Of a stretch of DNA of 64,000 nucleotides, positions 63,165-64,000 are shown piece after piece. Location: positions 1,320,480 through 1,384,479 of the forward strand of contig PTFA01000085.1 of the NCBI GenBank assembly GCA_003342895.1. Direction: 5' to 3'. Numbering within the stretch: position 1 is the first letter of the stretch; the number at the start of each line of letters is the position of its first letter. A program made the position numbers and the translations under genes. The notes below the pieces were generated by a model. It was not told the DNA's origin. It worked only from the letters and a program-made list of their open reading frames with translations, and did no database searches. The DNA comes from Casuarius casuarius (taxonomy: Eukaryota; Chordata; Aves; Casuariiformes; Casuariidae).

Positions 63165-64000
63165 GAAGATGTCTTTGGGAACGCCTGTAGCCCATCACAT
63201 GCAAACACCTAGAACTGGCACACCTTCCTACGTGCTGGAGACGTGCCCTTTCCAGGACAAAGGCACTCTGCTTCAACCAGAAGCCAACTGATGTACTGCT
63301 CCCAGGCTTGGGACACAACGCCGCGCTAGGCAGGGGAAGGAGGGCAGATCACAAAAGCAGTGAATCTGTGTTAACGCAGAGTTATCCTGTCTCCCAGTCA
63401 TACTGGTTACAGCGCCACACACACAGCACTACTGCTTCTAGTGCTGGATGTTCGTCACTGCTGTACTGTGCGGTGCAGTCCTCGTCTCCGGGGTGGAAGA
63501 TGGGCGATACTAACCATGCTCAACAGAATCTGAATTAGGTGTCTGAATCTGCCCACTGCAACCCTGTTGTTTGCAAAGAATGGATACATCACACCACTGC
63601 TCACAGCTGGAGCAGTCATAATATTCTCTCCTGGTCCTTAATGATCTTATTCCTACACAGGTCAAGCAGGGCTTGACCAACATTCCTGGTAGAAATTTTG
63701 CTAGCAGCAGCTCTGATGAAAATCCCTTTGTGGGAAGATGCCTAGGAGCTCAAACTTAAGCTCAGATGTCACCACACTAATACAGAGCAACTCATCAGCC
63801 ATCTTAGCTCAGGTTCCCTGTGCCGCTGCCACCACTCCCCCCCCACCTTGTTTTATTTATTTTTCTCTCCTGTCCTTTTTCTAAACCATAAACGCAGTGA
63901 TGTTACTGAAACTGTACCCCTTCCAGCAGCAGCATCAGGAGAGTGCCCTCTTTGGTGCCCCAGGGGTATGACACATTAACAAGGGCAGATATCCTAATGG
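63165..64000. other. moderately GC-richer DNA, no gene called
   Basis: GC content is higher than in most of the window, and frames stay open longer for that reason. A minus-strand acceptor-like tract (tctgccctccttcccctgcc plus tag, about 63331-63352) is followed by two frames open for 38 and more than 50 codons but with only weak donors. No family is recognised. A C-run and a TTTA-rich tract lie near 63836-63862. Whether an exon of a gene beyond the window edge is nearby cannot be decided. Confidence 0.45.

Noticed and set aside
1..64000. CRISPR arrays, operons, prophage, insertion sequences, replication origins, toxin-antitoxin loci
   Set aside because: The sequence is vertebrate nuclear DNA with no prokaryotic gene structure. 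No such feature was seen on either strand.

Overview
This is about 64 kb of AT-rich nuclear DNA from a vertebrate, most likely a sauropsid (probably a bird, though a turtle or crocodilian is not excluded). The grounds are these: no long open frames, no operon-like gene packing and no Shine-Dalgarno context; a sharply bounded CpG island in a CpG-poor background; vertebrate microsatellites; two old CR1 LINE 3' ends; and several decayed MIR/CORE-type SINE fragments. Interspersed repeats are sparse, which favours a bird-like genome. A single N at 40020 shows that this is a draft assembly.

No complete protein-coding gene can be supported. The most reliable functional element is a CpG-island promoter at about 37838-38235, with tandem GC boxes, an inverted CCAAT box and no TATA box. 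It is followed on the + strand by a probable untranslated first exon that ends at a good splice donor (38230/38231). The gene it serves cannot be named from this window.

Layout: 1-4800, single-copy AT-rich DNA with a SINE tail and a 30-bp tandem duplication beside a poly(T) run. 4803-5195, a TA/CA microsatellite and an AT-rich tract. 5.2-37.4 kb, mostly featureless intronic or intergenic DNA with a few SINE remnants and one exon-like segment with strong splice sites but no open frame through it (24871-25001, +). 37.4-38.2 kb, the G-run and CpG-island promoter. 38.2-49.4 kb, AT-rich DNA with SINE remnants, two exon-like segments (43587-43663, +; 45682-45764, -) and a CR1 (48600-49405, +). 51.5 kb, a second CR1 (-). 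54.2-55.4 kb, two small CpG/GC-rich patches. 55.4-64 kb, AT-rich DNA with a homeodomain/POU-site-rich block near 60 kb, the best coding-exon candidate in the window (61609-61653, -, 15 open codons with excellent splice sites and a branch point) and a clear SINE (63087-63164).

The exon-like segments lie on both strands, so they cannot all belong to one gene. Large vertebrate introns contain many pseudo-exons, so their confidence is kept low. I see no new multi-gene system here. The points most worth following up are the promoter with its first exon, the 45-nt minus-strand exon, the non-coding exon at 24.9 kb and the paired CpG-rich patches at 54-55 kb.
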